Positions 1 through 7,440 of a stretch of 64,000 nt of DNA are shown one piece after another. A program made the position numbers and the translations under genes. The notes under the pieces are model-generated. The model worked only from the letters and a program-made list of their open reading frames with translations, ran no database searches and was not told the DNA's origin. Each line of letters begins with the position of its first letter. Within the stretch, counting starts at the first letter, position 1. Origin of the DNA: Ferirhizobium litorale (GTDB taxonomy: Bacteria > Pseudomonadota > Alphaproteobacteria > Rhizobiales > Rhizobiaceae); assembly GCA_030028905.1 (NCBI GenBank), contig JALDYZ010000002.1, positions 1-64,000 of the forward strand, in the 5' to 3' direction.

Positions 1-55
1 AAAATTGGACGCCGATTACCCCGCCAAGGGGGTCAAATTTGCACGCCGAAACACA
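1..55. mobile_element. Probable right terminal repeats of an IS21-family insertion sequence
   Basis: Two degenerate copies of a short motif (AAATTGGACGCCGA and AAATTTGCACGCCGA) lie in the same orientation about 32 bp apart, separated by a run around CCCCGCCAAGGGGG, and the second is followed by AACACA. Multiple short terminal repeats of this kind are typical of IS21-family ends downstream of istB. No transposase coding sequence is in the window; it would be left of base 1. The assignment rests on recalled resemblance and is uncertain. Confidence 0.35.
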
Positions 56-296
56 TAATGCTTCGCTTTGAGTTGTCAACACGATTTATCGAAGTGTTAT
101 TAGGAGGGTCTTGGAGCGATTCGTTTGGGGTATACCTTTTCGAAGTGGTGCAAAGTGAGGAGGATTCCGGGGCGGTAGGACCGCTCCGGGCCCGTGGTCA
201 TTCTAGAAAAGTCGAGGGTGCCGTGGGGGGGGGAAGTCGCGAGCGTTGTCACGTTGTCTGGAATTTCGCGTGAGTGACCCTAAAGTATCATCCGGG
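56..296. other. Non-coding stretch between the IS-like end and the PIN operon
   Basis: The open frames here have no recognisable protein character and no ribosome-binding sites. A G-rich run sits at about 225-235. I see no gene, RNA or clear terminator in it. Confidence 0.4.
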
Positions 297-1004
297 CTAC
301 GGCCAAATCGCGTACCTCATCGCGGCTACGTCGTGATAAAAAGCAAGGCCAAGCCGTTGAAAATCGGCTTCCAGTTCTGGATGAATTACTTTTGTACCGG
401 CAGCACAATAGTCAGTTGTATTGGAGGACAAGAAATGAGCGCCGCCGGTAAAGCCACTTTTCCGCAAGTCATCAAGGGCTGCGAAATAGGATTCGATGAC
501 GACGCAATCCTTCATGGACTGCTTTCCGGGACGAGCAGGCGCTATTGAGGAACCCACCCTTCCCCATGCGAGGTCTACCGCCGTAGCGGGCTGCATCACA
601 ACCTCTGATGTGGCCAGCAGTTCCGAAAGTCTTCCTTGTGCAACCGCTTCAAAACCCAAAGAGCCAAGCCTAACCGAGAACGCCGAAACGTCGGCTCCGT
701 ACGCCGCCATCAACTTTAGAAAGTTGTCGATTTGCTCATCTACCGCCGCGATTCCGTTTTCCGCGTCGGCCAGTATGCCCCCTCGGTTCTCGTCTAGCTC
801 TGTTTTCACTTGTTGAGCGAGGAAAATGTTTGCCAATCCTTCTTCAGCCTTGGCAACGATCGTAGAAATTGCGTCTGCATGGGGGCTTCTAAATGTGCCC
901 CTCACTGGCGTTCGAATGATATCTAGAAGTGAGCAAGTGTCGAAGAATATTATTGGGTGGTTATTAACCCCGATTTCTCCAATAATAACATCGATTGATC
1001 TCAT
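297..1004 (-). CDS. PIN-like domain protein (predicted ribonuclease)
   Basis: The 235-residue protein has the spaced acidic residues of a PIN nuclease: FFDTCSLLD near residues 20-28, VKTELDEN near 66-73, MKDCVVIESY near 164-173 and SSNTTDY near 194-200. PIN domains coordinate divalent metal through such residues and cut RNA; that activity is inferred from the family. Its start codon overlaps the stop of the upstream gene (ATGA at 1001-1004), so the two are translationally coupled. At 235 residues it is longer than the roughly 130-residue VapC toxins and is closer to the longer DUF4935-type PIN proteins seen in mobile and defence regions. It lies in the integrated element. Toxin, defence effector and housekeeping nuclease cannot be separated from sequence alone. 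Confidence 0.7.
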   Translation of the reverse strand: MRSIDVIIGEIGVNNHPIIFFDTCSLLDIIRTPVRGTFRSPHADAISTIVAKAEEGLANIFLAQQVKTELDENRGGILADAENGIAAVDEQIDNFLKLMAAYGADVSAFSVRLGSLGFEAVAQGRLSELLATSEVVMQPATAVDLAWGRVGSSIAPARPGKQSMKDCVVIESYFAALDDLRKSGFTGGAHFLSSNTTDYCAAGTKVIHPELEADFQRLGLAFYHDVAAMRYAIWP

Positions 1005-1636
1005 TTCTGTAGGTCGTAGTTCTGCAGAAGTTCAATCGCATTCTCAAAATCCCCCGCCAAATCAGAGGCAACCGTTTCGGGCCATCGTCCCTCTGAAGTG
1101 AGCCAGTCCATGAGAACGTGCACTGGGAGATCGCTATGCGCTCTGTGGCATGCAATAATAAAATCATTCCATCGCTTACGGTCTGCCGGATGCGATGCCC
1201 CAGAACTCTTGTTCGCATATAGAGAAAACCGACGGAGATGGTCCTCGGCCGAAGGAGTGAGCCAATCGCCTATACTCCGCTCGCCCTCGCTAGGCTTCAC
1301 ATTTATATGAGAATCTCGCAGTACACTTTCTAAATATCTCTGGAAAAACAAATCCAATATTCCGTTGTACTCTCGGACTGTCAGTGATCCGTAGTTGCGC
1401 GGAACAATATTGCTGATCGAGCTATTTCCTCGATTGCAAACAAGGAAAAGGTCTGCCTTGGGCCAGTCATCGCCTTCATAGCGAAATACACCGAATTTGG
1501 TGTCTGCATTGGACAATTCGCGGCTTTTAGAGGCGACATGGCTCCAAGGCGAGGCGACTCGCCTAGCGAGGGCCGCGAGCATTTTCTGAAAGAGGTCATT
1601 GTCGGCTGGAAATTCCAACTTCTTATGCATCTGCAT
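1001..1636 (-). CDS. Hypothetical protein, operon partner of the PIN-like protein
   Basis: This roughly 211-residue protein is not recognised. It has no signal peptide or membrane segment and is rich in charged and aromatic residues, with a mixed alpha/beta look (for example FGVFRYEGDDWPKADLFLVC in the first half and a helical C-terminal half). The ATG at 1636 was preferred over the TTG one codon upstream; a further in-frame ATG lies at 1630. It is the first gene of a two-gene operon and overlaps the PIN gene by four bases, which suggests the products act together, for instance as antitoxin, sensor or specificity subunit. That role is a guess from position only. Confidence 0.6.
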   Translation of the reverse strand: MQMHKKLEFPADNDLFQKMLAALARRVASPWSHVASKSRELSNADTKFGVFRYEGDDWPKADLFLVCNRGNSSISNIVPRNYGSLTVREYNGILDLFFQRYLESVLRDSHINVKPSEGERSIGDWLTPSAEDHLRRFSLYANKSSGASHPADRKRWNDFIIACHRAHSDLPVHVLMDWLTSEGRWPETVASDLAGDFENAIELLQNYDLQK

Positions 1637-1769
1637 CAAACGGTACCTGAAAATGTGACTGCTTTGTATCTAGAATGGCTATTCTAGGCCAACCTGGCAA
1701 GGCGGGTTTTCGAGCCGCATACTGTCGTGCCCTGTCAAGTAGGTGGAGGCGGCGAAAACACACCTTCTG

Positions 1770-2102
1770 TTATGTTTCCAGATGTTGCGACGGCATGTGT
1801 CTGCAAGTTGCCGTAGGTGGACCAGAGCCCAAGTCGGGGCCGGTAAAGTCAACGTACCGTGTCCGGCAAGGACCTCCATCGCCAGTGTAGTTGCGGCATC
1901 CACATCGGTGGTTCTGCGGCGGCGGCGGCAGGGTCACACCGCAAGGACACCCGAACCAACCGCCCTCGGGGACCGGCTCCATGCCCGCCCGCACGAGCAT
2001 ACCGTCCGCCTCCTGCCGTGCCTTGATGATGTGATACGCGGCCTTCTCCACCGCCTCGGACTGCTCTTTGCTAAGTTCTTCCGAACACCGAAAGCCCGAC
2101 AT
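1770..2102 (-). CDS. Small Cys-rich hypothetical protein
   Basis: An ATG at 2102 with a GGGAG ribosome-binding site gives 110 residues; the longer frame up to 2255 lacks such support. The N-terminal part is helical (KEQSEAVEKAAYHIIKARQEAD). The C-terminal half is rich in Cys and Gly (FGCPCG, HRCGCRNYTGDGGPC, TATCRHMP), suggesting a small metal-binding or zinc-ribbon-like module. It is divergent from the OLD nuclease gene that starts 178 bp away. No family was recognised. It may be a small DNA-binding or accessory factor of the element, but nothing in the sequence shows this. Confidence 0.5.
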   Translation of the reverse strand: MSGFRCSEELSKEQSEAVEKAAYHIIKARQEADGMLVRAGMEPVPEGGWFGCPCGVTLPPPPQNHRCGCRNYTGDGGPCRTRYVDFTGPDLGSGPPTATCRHMPSQHLET

Positions 2103-2279
2103 TTCGCATACTCCCACGAGGAACCATGAAGACGAATGCTTAGGTAGCAGATAGTAGCAAACTCGCGGTATAAGCGCAAATAGAGACTCCCCCAGCCTCG
2201 CGCCAGCAATCGTCGGTAAACCAGAATTCGACCTGTCCAATGCGGGACTTCTCAAAGATTTCAGGGAGTGGGACTATTC

Positions 2280-4109
2280 ATGCGATTAAAGTGCCTCAAA
2301 CTCACTAATTTTCGTGGCTATCGCTCTACAGTCGAGGTCCCAATCGATGAGGCGATGACCGGAATCGTGGGCCGCAACGACTATGGAAAATCCACCCTTC
2401 TGGAAGCTCTGGCTATATTCTTTGAGACCGAGGGTGTGAAACCGGACAAAGGCGACATCAATTGCTTCAGTCTGGCCGAAGGCGCGGAGCAATTCGAAAT
2501 TTCGTGTGTGTTCACTGATTTGCCCGCAACGCTAGTACTAGACGAAAACGTCGAGACGACCTTGACCGGTGAGTATCTTCTCAATGGCTCAGGCGAGCTT
2601 GAAATCGTCAAGACGTACAAGGCGACCACGGGCAAGCTCGATAAGACGGCAATCCGCTGCCAGCACCCTTCCGATCCGGCTTTGAGCGGCTTGCTCGGTC
2701 TGAAGATGGCGGAATTAAAGAAACTTGGTGAACAGCGTGGAGTTGAAAATAAGGTAGCAGACAAACGTGTTGCGTCCCATTGGCGACAGGCGATCCGCGC
2801 CGCTGCTGCTCCAATAGATTGCCAAGAAACGCTCCTCGATGTGGACAAAGGAATGTCAGCCGACAGCAAGTCCATATGGGGAAAGATACAGGACCGCTTG
2901 CCCACCTTCGCCCTGTTTAAGGCCGACCGAGAGAGCAGCGATGGGGACGCCGAGGCTAAAAATCCATTACAGCAGGCCGTAAAGGAAGCCCAAGCGGAAC
3001 TTCAGGAACAAATCAGTAGGCTGGAGCAGCAGATCGAAACCAGCGTGCTAGAGGTGGCTGGCCGGACACTAGACAAGCTGAGAGAGATGGCCCCGGAGCT
3101 GGCAAACGAGCTGACGCCACGGTTTAAGGAGAAGCCAAAATGGACGTTCAGCTTCACCTTGGATGGCGAGAACGGCATCCCCATCAATAAGCGTGGCAGC
3201 GGTGTGCGCCGTCTGATCCTGTTAAACTTCTTCCGCGCCGAAGCGGAGAAGGCTGCACTAGGTTCACAACGCAACGTAATTTACGCAATAGAAGAGCCTG
3301 AGACATCCCAGCATCCAAACTACCAGATGATGCTCATGAAGGCCCTACTTGCGCTATCCAATCAGCCTAATCGACAGATCATCGTCACCACCCATGTGCC
3401 CGCTCTCGCTGGATTGATGCCAACGGAGGGTTTACGCTACGTAACGAGGGACGAAGACAACAAGCCTACCATCAAGATGCCCGATCCCAATGTGCTCAAA
3501 GAAGCCGCAGAGAGTCTTGGTGTGCTCCCTGAGAGCGGCATGGAGCGAGCAAAGGGCGTCGTACTTGTTGAAGGAAAGTCCGATGTTACCTTCTTGCGCC
3601 ATACTGCAAAGGCTCTACACGATGCTGGCTACGTATCATCGAACTTGGAGGATGCCGCTATTGTCCCTATCTTGATCGGGGGATGCGGGAGTGTGAAGCA
3701 TTGGGTCACTTTAAATCTGGCCAATGATTTGGGCCTGCCATGGTGTGTTTTCCTGGACTCCGATATTGGCGGCGATGAGGCTCAGGTGAAGTCCATCAAG
3801 AAGCGCCGCGAAGAAGTGGAGGCACAAGGTCGTCCTTTCTACAGCACACGAAAACGGGAAATCGAAAATTACCTCTGCCCCGAACTAATCAAGGTCACAA
3901 CAGGGAAAGAAGTCACCTTTACGGATACCTGCGACGCCAAGAAGATCATTGGAAAAGCTGTAGGCGTGAAGGCAGACGATGTTATTGACATCTTTTGGCC
4001 GAAGATGACCGCCGACAAGATCATGGAGCGATCCCGCTATGAGGTGGGCACTGCTTCAAAGCCTGAGCTGAGGGAGGTAATCGAGGGGGTATTGGGCATA
4101 GTTGTATAG
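2280..4109 (+). CDS. OLD-family ATP-dependent endonuclease (ABC ATPase plus TOPRIM)
   Basis: The 609-residue protein starts MRLKCLKLTNFRGY, typical of RecF/SMC-like ATPases. A P-loop GRNDYGKST lies at about residues 31-39, a signature-like KRGSGVRRL near 300, and a Walker B AIEEPETSQHP near 335-345. The C-terminal third is a TOPRIM nuclease: LVEGKSD near 430 supplies the Glu, and FLDSDIGGD near 493 the Asp pair. OLD proteins (overcoming lysogenization defect, after phage P2 Old) are DNA nucleases, and many act in phage exclusion; GajA of Gabija is a relative that works with a helicase. No UvrD-like helicase or reverse transcriptase follows, so this is a stand-alone type. The start ATG 2280 follows AGGGAG; a GTG at 2268 is also in frame. 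Its place in an integrated element suggests defence or inter-element conflict. Confidence 0.85.
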   Translation: MRLKCLKLTNFRGYRSTVEVPIDEAMTGIVGRNDYGKSTLLEALAIFFETEGVKPDKGDINCFSLAEGAEQFEISCVFTDLPATLVLDENVETTLTGEYLLNGSGELEIVKTYKATTGKLDKTAIRCQHPSDPALSGLLGLKMAELKKLGEQRGVENKVADKRVASHWRQAIRAAAAPIDCQETLLDVDKGMSADSKSIWGKIQDRLPTFALFKADRESSDGDAEAKNPLQQAVKEAQAELQEQISRLEQQIETSVLEVAGRTLDKLREMAPELANELTPRFKEKPKWTFSFTLDGENGIPINKRGSGVRRLILLNFFRAEAEKAALGSQRNVIYAIEEPETSQHPNYQMMLMKALLALSNQPNRQIIVTTHVPALAGLMPTEGLRYVTRDEDNKPTIKMPDPNVLKEAAESLGVLPESGMERAKGVVLVEGKSDVTFLRHTAKALHDAGYVSSNLEDAAIVPILIGGCGSVKHWVTLNLANDLGLPWCVFLDSDIGGDEAQVKSIKKRREEVEAQGRPFYSTRKREIENYLCPELIKVTTGKEVTFTDTCDAKKIIGKAVGVKADDVIDIFWPKMTADKIMERSRYEVGTASKPELREVIEGVLGIVV

Positions 4110-4548
4110 CGACCGGTGCCGGATATAGCTCGGGATTGGAAGTCGTGCCGAAAGTGTGAAGACACACGCTCCTTCGCCATTGCGCCGGTAAACGGCCGGT
4201 CACATTCGGCACAAGAACACGGTGTCCCCAGCCCCCCGGCGTCGGACACTGTGCCACGTCCAAGCGCCCATCAAGCATATGTCCGCCCCCGGTGTTGCCA
4301 GGATGTTGTCGTGGGGGCGGCTTCAGGTTTGCTTCAGGGGGACATGGGGTAGTGGGGAGAGGGAATAGACACCTCATCTCCTTGCCCAACTTGAAGGGGT
4401 TCTTGCTGCACTGCTAGGCGGTCACTTCAAGAACTAAAGCCCAGCTTGCCTAAAGCAGCCCTTATAGTCCGAACTTAAAGCGAGATGGAGAGGAGCCTAG
4501 CCCTCATCCCTTCGTCAACACCAGGAGTTACCCCAGGAGGGGCCCCCT
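4110..4548. other. Intergenic region between OLD nuclease and polymerase-like gene
   Basis: The two converging genes leave 439 bp with no convincing gene. A short minus-strand frame (4037-4249) has CSCAECDRPF, a possible zinc-binding knuckle, but lacks a good start site and overlaps the nuclease gene, so it is not called. The region holds a GC-rich inverted repeat (CCGCCCCC at 4283-4290 and GGGGGCGG at 4313-4320, 22-base loop) that could end transcription. At 4458-4470 it also has a lone copy of the CTTATAG-type motif found in tandem at 11,222-11,500. Confidence 0.4.
4458..4470. repeat. Isolated copy of the CTTATAG-type motif
   Basis: GCCCTTATAGTCC matches the core of the repeats at 11,222-11,500. 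It lies just past the 3' end of the polymerase-like gene, so copies occur at both ends of the five-gene operon. Chance occurrence of a single copy cannot be excluded. Confidence 0.35.
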
Positions 4549-5847
4549 TTAGTGGCCGGTTATCGTATTGGGCCACCAGATTTCTTTCTCCTTCACGGGG
4601 ATCGATACGCCAAACGCCTTGACGGAAGCATTCCGCATCATGTGTGCAACCCGCTCGGTCTCAGTAACGGGCACCATCAAGCCATCATGCATCGGGAGAG
4701 CCGGTATGTCCGCCGCCGCCAGCTCTAGCAGCAGCCGCACCAGGAGCTGGCTTTCAGCGAACATGAGGTCTATCCCCACGTCCGTCCCGAAGAGTTGAGC
4801 AATACGTGGGTGGAACCTAGCGGCAGCCTCGCGGAGGTGCTTTGCGGTCCAGCCCTCAGGGAGAGCCGCTCGGAGTTCTGGGGTTAGCTGCTTCATGTCG
4901 GAGGAGCGGGAGAGGAGAGACAGCATCGCCACCTTCGCCCCCGTGCGGTGCGCCTCAAGGCCTGGGATTTCATAGGGGTCTGTATTCGGCGGTACCTGCC
5001 CCGCCCTAAGGTAGGCCAGCCGTGCGAACATGGCGCTATAGTCCAAGTCGGCCACGGGCTCCCCACGAAGACCTAGGCGGTAGCGCTCCCGGCTGGAGAT
5101 GTTCATCCAGAAACCGCCAAAGAGACGGCCTCCAAGATTGAACTCGGGGGTCTCATGGGGGGAGCGAAGGGTGAACCCACGCCGAAGCGAAACGGGAACT
5201 TGGGGCCTTCCGTCAAACGTGATGTCCGCAGCTCTCAAATAGGCGTTGATGGTTTCTACCTCCGCCCTATACCGGCAGCTATCGGAAGTGTCCCGATAAG
5301 ACACCAGAACCTTGGTCATTGGCTGACCATGACGGGGCCGCTCACCGGACCTCGCAGCTAGCCAGATTGTCTCCGCGCCCACTCCCCGCCCGATGTCCGC
5401 GAGGCTGGAGGGTGACAACATGATCGCACGTTGGAAATCGGCGGTAGGCTCCACGGTGGTGAGGTGGCGCTTGAAGGTGTAATCATGGCGATGAATTGCG
5501 CCAACCTCCTCCATGGCAAGAAGTGTGTCCGCCAATATCCGCTGGGGGTAGTCCGCACGGTCGTACCTCGTGGGCTTCTTCTTGGCGGTGGCGACTGCGA
5601 GCCGCGCTCCCGGTTGCCGCCCCGGTGTCATCCTGAGGTCAACCAGATTGGCCAGCACATTGGAGATGACCTGCCGCCGCCTCAAGGTTGCGTCTCGCCT
5701 CTTCCTGCCTGGGATACCGCGCTCGATCTCTGCCGAGATGGTCTCTGCCATGTCTAACAGCGGGTCCCCCTTGCAGGTTAACCACGGGTCATGGAACACT
5801 GAGACCGGCTCGGGGGGAGCGGCCTGTCGTACTTCTAGGGATTGCAT
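4549..5847 (-). CDS. Compact family-A DNA polymerase-like protein
   Basis: With the ATG at 5847 the protein has 432 residues; an in-frame TTG at 5931 would overlap the upstream gene by 71 bp. The C-terminal half shows the three palm/fingers motifs of family-A polymerases in order. Motif A is VADLDYSAMFARL (like DYSxxxxR), a motif-B-like helix is HRTGAKVAMLSLLSRS (R followed by K four residues on), and motif C is LPMHDGLMVP, where the usual HDE is HDG. The motif-B Tyr is not obvious. No 3'-5' exonuclease motifs or 5' nuclease are seen, and the N-terminal half is unrecognised. Single-subunit RNA polymerases share this fold, but DYS at motif A favours the DNA polymerase side. It is the last gene of the minus-strand operon and may replicate the element. 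The polymerase assignment is by motif reading only. Confidence 0.55.
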   Translation of the reverse strand: MQSLEVRQAAPPEPVSVFHDPWLTCKGDPLLDMAETISAEIERGIPGRKRRDATLRRRQVISNVLANLVDLRMTPGRQPGARLAVATAKKKPTRYDRADYPQRILADTLLAMEEVGAIHRHDYTFKRHLTTVEPTADFQRAIMLSPSSLADIGRGVGAETIWLAARSGERPRHGQPMTKVLVSYRDTSDSCRYRAEVETINAYLRAADITFDGRPQVPVSLRRGFTLRSPHETPEFNLGGRLFGGFWMNISSRERYRLGLRGEPVADLDYSAMFARLAYLRAGQVPPNTDPYEIPGLEAHRTGAKVAMLSLLSRSSDMKQLTPELRAALPEGWTAKHLREAAARFHPRIAQLFGTDVGIDLMFAESQLLVRLLLELAAADIPALPMHDGLMVPVTETERVAHMMRNASVKAFGVSIPVKEKEIWWPNTITGH

Positions 5848-5860
5848 GGGTACTCGCTTT

Positions 5861-6601
5861 CTACCTTGCGGGACCAAAACCGGAAGTTGGCGCGGACGGG
5901 ACCTCGCGTTTGAGCGCCTCCGCAAGGTCAACCACTTCGGCTACGGCTTCAGGGGTGGCGACGATCCCCGCTATGTCTTCGACCTTCCGCCCCAGGACAC
6001 GCATGAAGTTGCCCTCCGCTCGGGGGTACTTGGACTTCAGGGGGAAACCTGAGGTCGTCCTGTGCGTCCCGCTCGCCAATCTATGGAGGGCCTTGGAGAT
6101 TTGGACATGTCGGAACTCTGGGTTTCCGCGTGGACCTAAGTCCGCCGTTGCGGCCTTCACGGCGAGGGTGATGAGCAATAGCTGCCGCCCCTTCTTCCCT
6201 GCATCTCGGAGGTTCGCTAGGACGGCCCTTACACGGTCCTCTGGGTCCAGGCCTCTAAGACTGTACGCGGACACCGTGCGGCCCGAGCCATCCAGCAATG
6301 CTTGGAGCGTGGCGATGGTAGGCAGCACCATGGGACCGCTGTTATTATCCCGCAACCACTTGTCTGCCGCCTTGCGATAGGGGGCAAGCTCCGCCTTAGT
6401 ATAGCTGCGACGGGAGTACGAACCATGGCGGCGGTGGAACTCGACGTGAGACTTACAGAACCCGTGCGAGAGGCCACGGGCGGAGGCCCTTTGCGTGGGC
6501 CGCCCGCATCCCCAGACCAGACATCTCCGCCTTTCCTCACCCTCGTCCGGCGGAAGGGCAGCTCGTCGCTTGATCTCCCTGCGGCTTTCCAGGCGGCTCA
6601 T
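5861..6601 (-). CDS. Hypothetical protein with N-terminal zinc-finger-like motif
   Basis: The 246-residue protein begins with a basic segment followed by CLVWGCGRP and a further GFCKSHVEFHRRH, giving Cys/His spacing suited to a zinc finger at about residues 27-60. The rest is helical and charged (LDPEDRVRAVLANLRDAGKK) with no recognised domain. Its start overlaps the stop of the upstream gene (ATGA at 6598-6601), and the polymerase-like gene follows 13 bp downstream, so it is part of the same transcript. A DNA-binding, primase-accessory or replication-initiator role would fit the context but is not shown by the sequence. Confidence 0.55.
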   Translation of the reverse strand: MSRLESRREIKRRAALPPDEGEERRRCLVWGCGRPTQRASARGLSHGFCKSHVEFHRRHGSYSRRSYTKAELAPYRKAADKWLRDNNSGPMVLPTIATLQALLDGSGRTVSAYSLRGLDPEDRVRAVLANLRDAGKKGRQLLLITLAVKAATADLGPRGNPEFRHVQISKALHRLASGTHRTTSGFPLKSKYPRAEGNFMRVLGRKVEDIAGIVATPEAVAEVVDLAEALKREVPSAPTSGFGPAR

Positions 6602-7116
6602 GACGGCTGCACCTCTCGGAAGATAAGTATGGCGTTAGCCTTCCTCTCGGCCACCACCGTCTCGGGGAAACCGGGAATGCGGAGTTCCTCTCGAAGCGCC
6701 GTCTCGGCGATCTCCTTGGCTGCCTTCATGTGGGGCTTGGTGGCCGGACTGGGCTTCTTGATTGAAAGGAGGCCCTCTTCCCTGGCAGCCGCAAGCGGCC
6801 CAAGGAACTCCTCCCCTATGAATGGTGAGCCATCGCTCTTCCTGCCGCGCAGACTCAAACTGTAGTGCCTGAGGCGGTCCTCAAGGCCAACCGAATGGAT
6901 TGTCAGAGTCGCGTCCGGTGGTAGTACGCGATAGAAGATGTGGTGGGCGGCATGGAAGCGGGGGTATTCCCCATCAGTCGCGTAGCCGAAGCCGCTGAAT
7001 GTTCGCGTGGTGGTGCCGTCCGTGAGAATTAGCCCTATTCCGGCCTCTCCCCACATGCGCCCCCGGCTTACCAAGTAGGCGTGGAAATGCGGCCCCGCTG
7101 AAACAGCGTGGTTCAT
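6598..7116 (-). CDS. Hypothetical protein, possible divergent RNase H-like fold
   Basis: The ATG at 7116 is preceded by GGAG at good spacing and gives 172 residues. The N-terminal half (FHAYLVSRGRMWGEAGIGLIL, then a Gly/Thr turn, FHAAHHIFYRVL, then ATLTIHS) resembles the strand-strand-helix-strand pattern of small RNase H-fold proteins, but the catalytic acids are not evident. The C-terminal half is a charged helical tail. It sits between the small membrane protein gene and the zinc-finger gene. If the fold is right it could be a replication accessory or a structural relative without nuclease activity. This is a weak fold impression. Confidence 0.5.
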   Translation of the reverse strand: MNHAVSAGPHFHAYLVSRGRMWGEAGIGLILTDGTTTRTFSGFGYATDGEYPRFHAAHHIFYRVLPPDATLTIHSVGLEDRLRHYSLSLRGRKSDGSPFIGEEFLGPLAAAREEGLLSIKKPSPATKPHMKAAKEIAETALREELRIPGFPETVVAERKANAILIFREVQPS

Positions 7117-7203
7117 GTTTGTCTCCATTGTGTCGGTGGGAAATAAAAGGAGGCACTCGGACTTCTGCCCGAGCGCTCAGAACGCGGGATGTTATCTAGG
7201 GTG

Positions 7204-7356
7204 CTATTTCGTTATAATGAGCACGGCAGTAGCCGCGAGGAACCCAGCTACTAGTAGCCCCATGCGGATGGTGAGTACGAAGGTGATGCGCTCGAAGGCT
7301 TCCTTCACGTCCTGTTTGGTCGCCAGCATGTCAGAGCGTTTGGCCAGTTCCGGCAT
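7204..7356 (-). CDS. Small membrane protein of the phage-like operon
   Basis: The ATG at 7356 gives 50 residues; an upstream ATG at 7416 would add 20 less protein-like residues. A short amphipathic helix (LATKQDVKEAFERITFVL) is followed by one hydrophobic segment (MGLLVAGFLAATAVLII) ending in Lys. This layout is common in small phage and mobile-element proteins of the coiled-coil plus transmembrane type (DUF1640-like) and also fits a holin-like protein. It lies directly downstream of the large virion-like gene on the same strand. Confidence 0.45.
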   Translation of the reverse strand: MPELAKRSDMLATKQDVKEAFERITFVLTIRMGLLVAGFLAATAVLIITK

Positions 7357-7440
7357 GTGTCTACCCCGTTGTGGATGCGCCAAGGGCAGTATATCAAACA
7401 CCACCCTGGGCAGCAAATCCCCAAGGGCACCCGCACTCGG

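Noticed and set aside
2280-4109. Gabija (GajA) system
   Set aside because: No UvrD-like GajB helicase gene follows; only a stand-alone OLD protein can be supported.
4037-4249. Small zinc-ribbon-like gene on the minus strand (CSCAECDRPF)
   Set aside because: It overlaps the end of the OLD gene, has no good ribosome-binding site, and the rest of the frame is not protein-like.
5155-6380. Plus-strand frames across the polymerase-like and zinc-finger genes
   Set aside because: They lie antisense to genes with better motifs and ATGA coupling.
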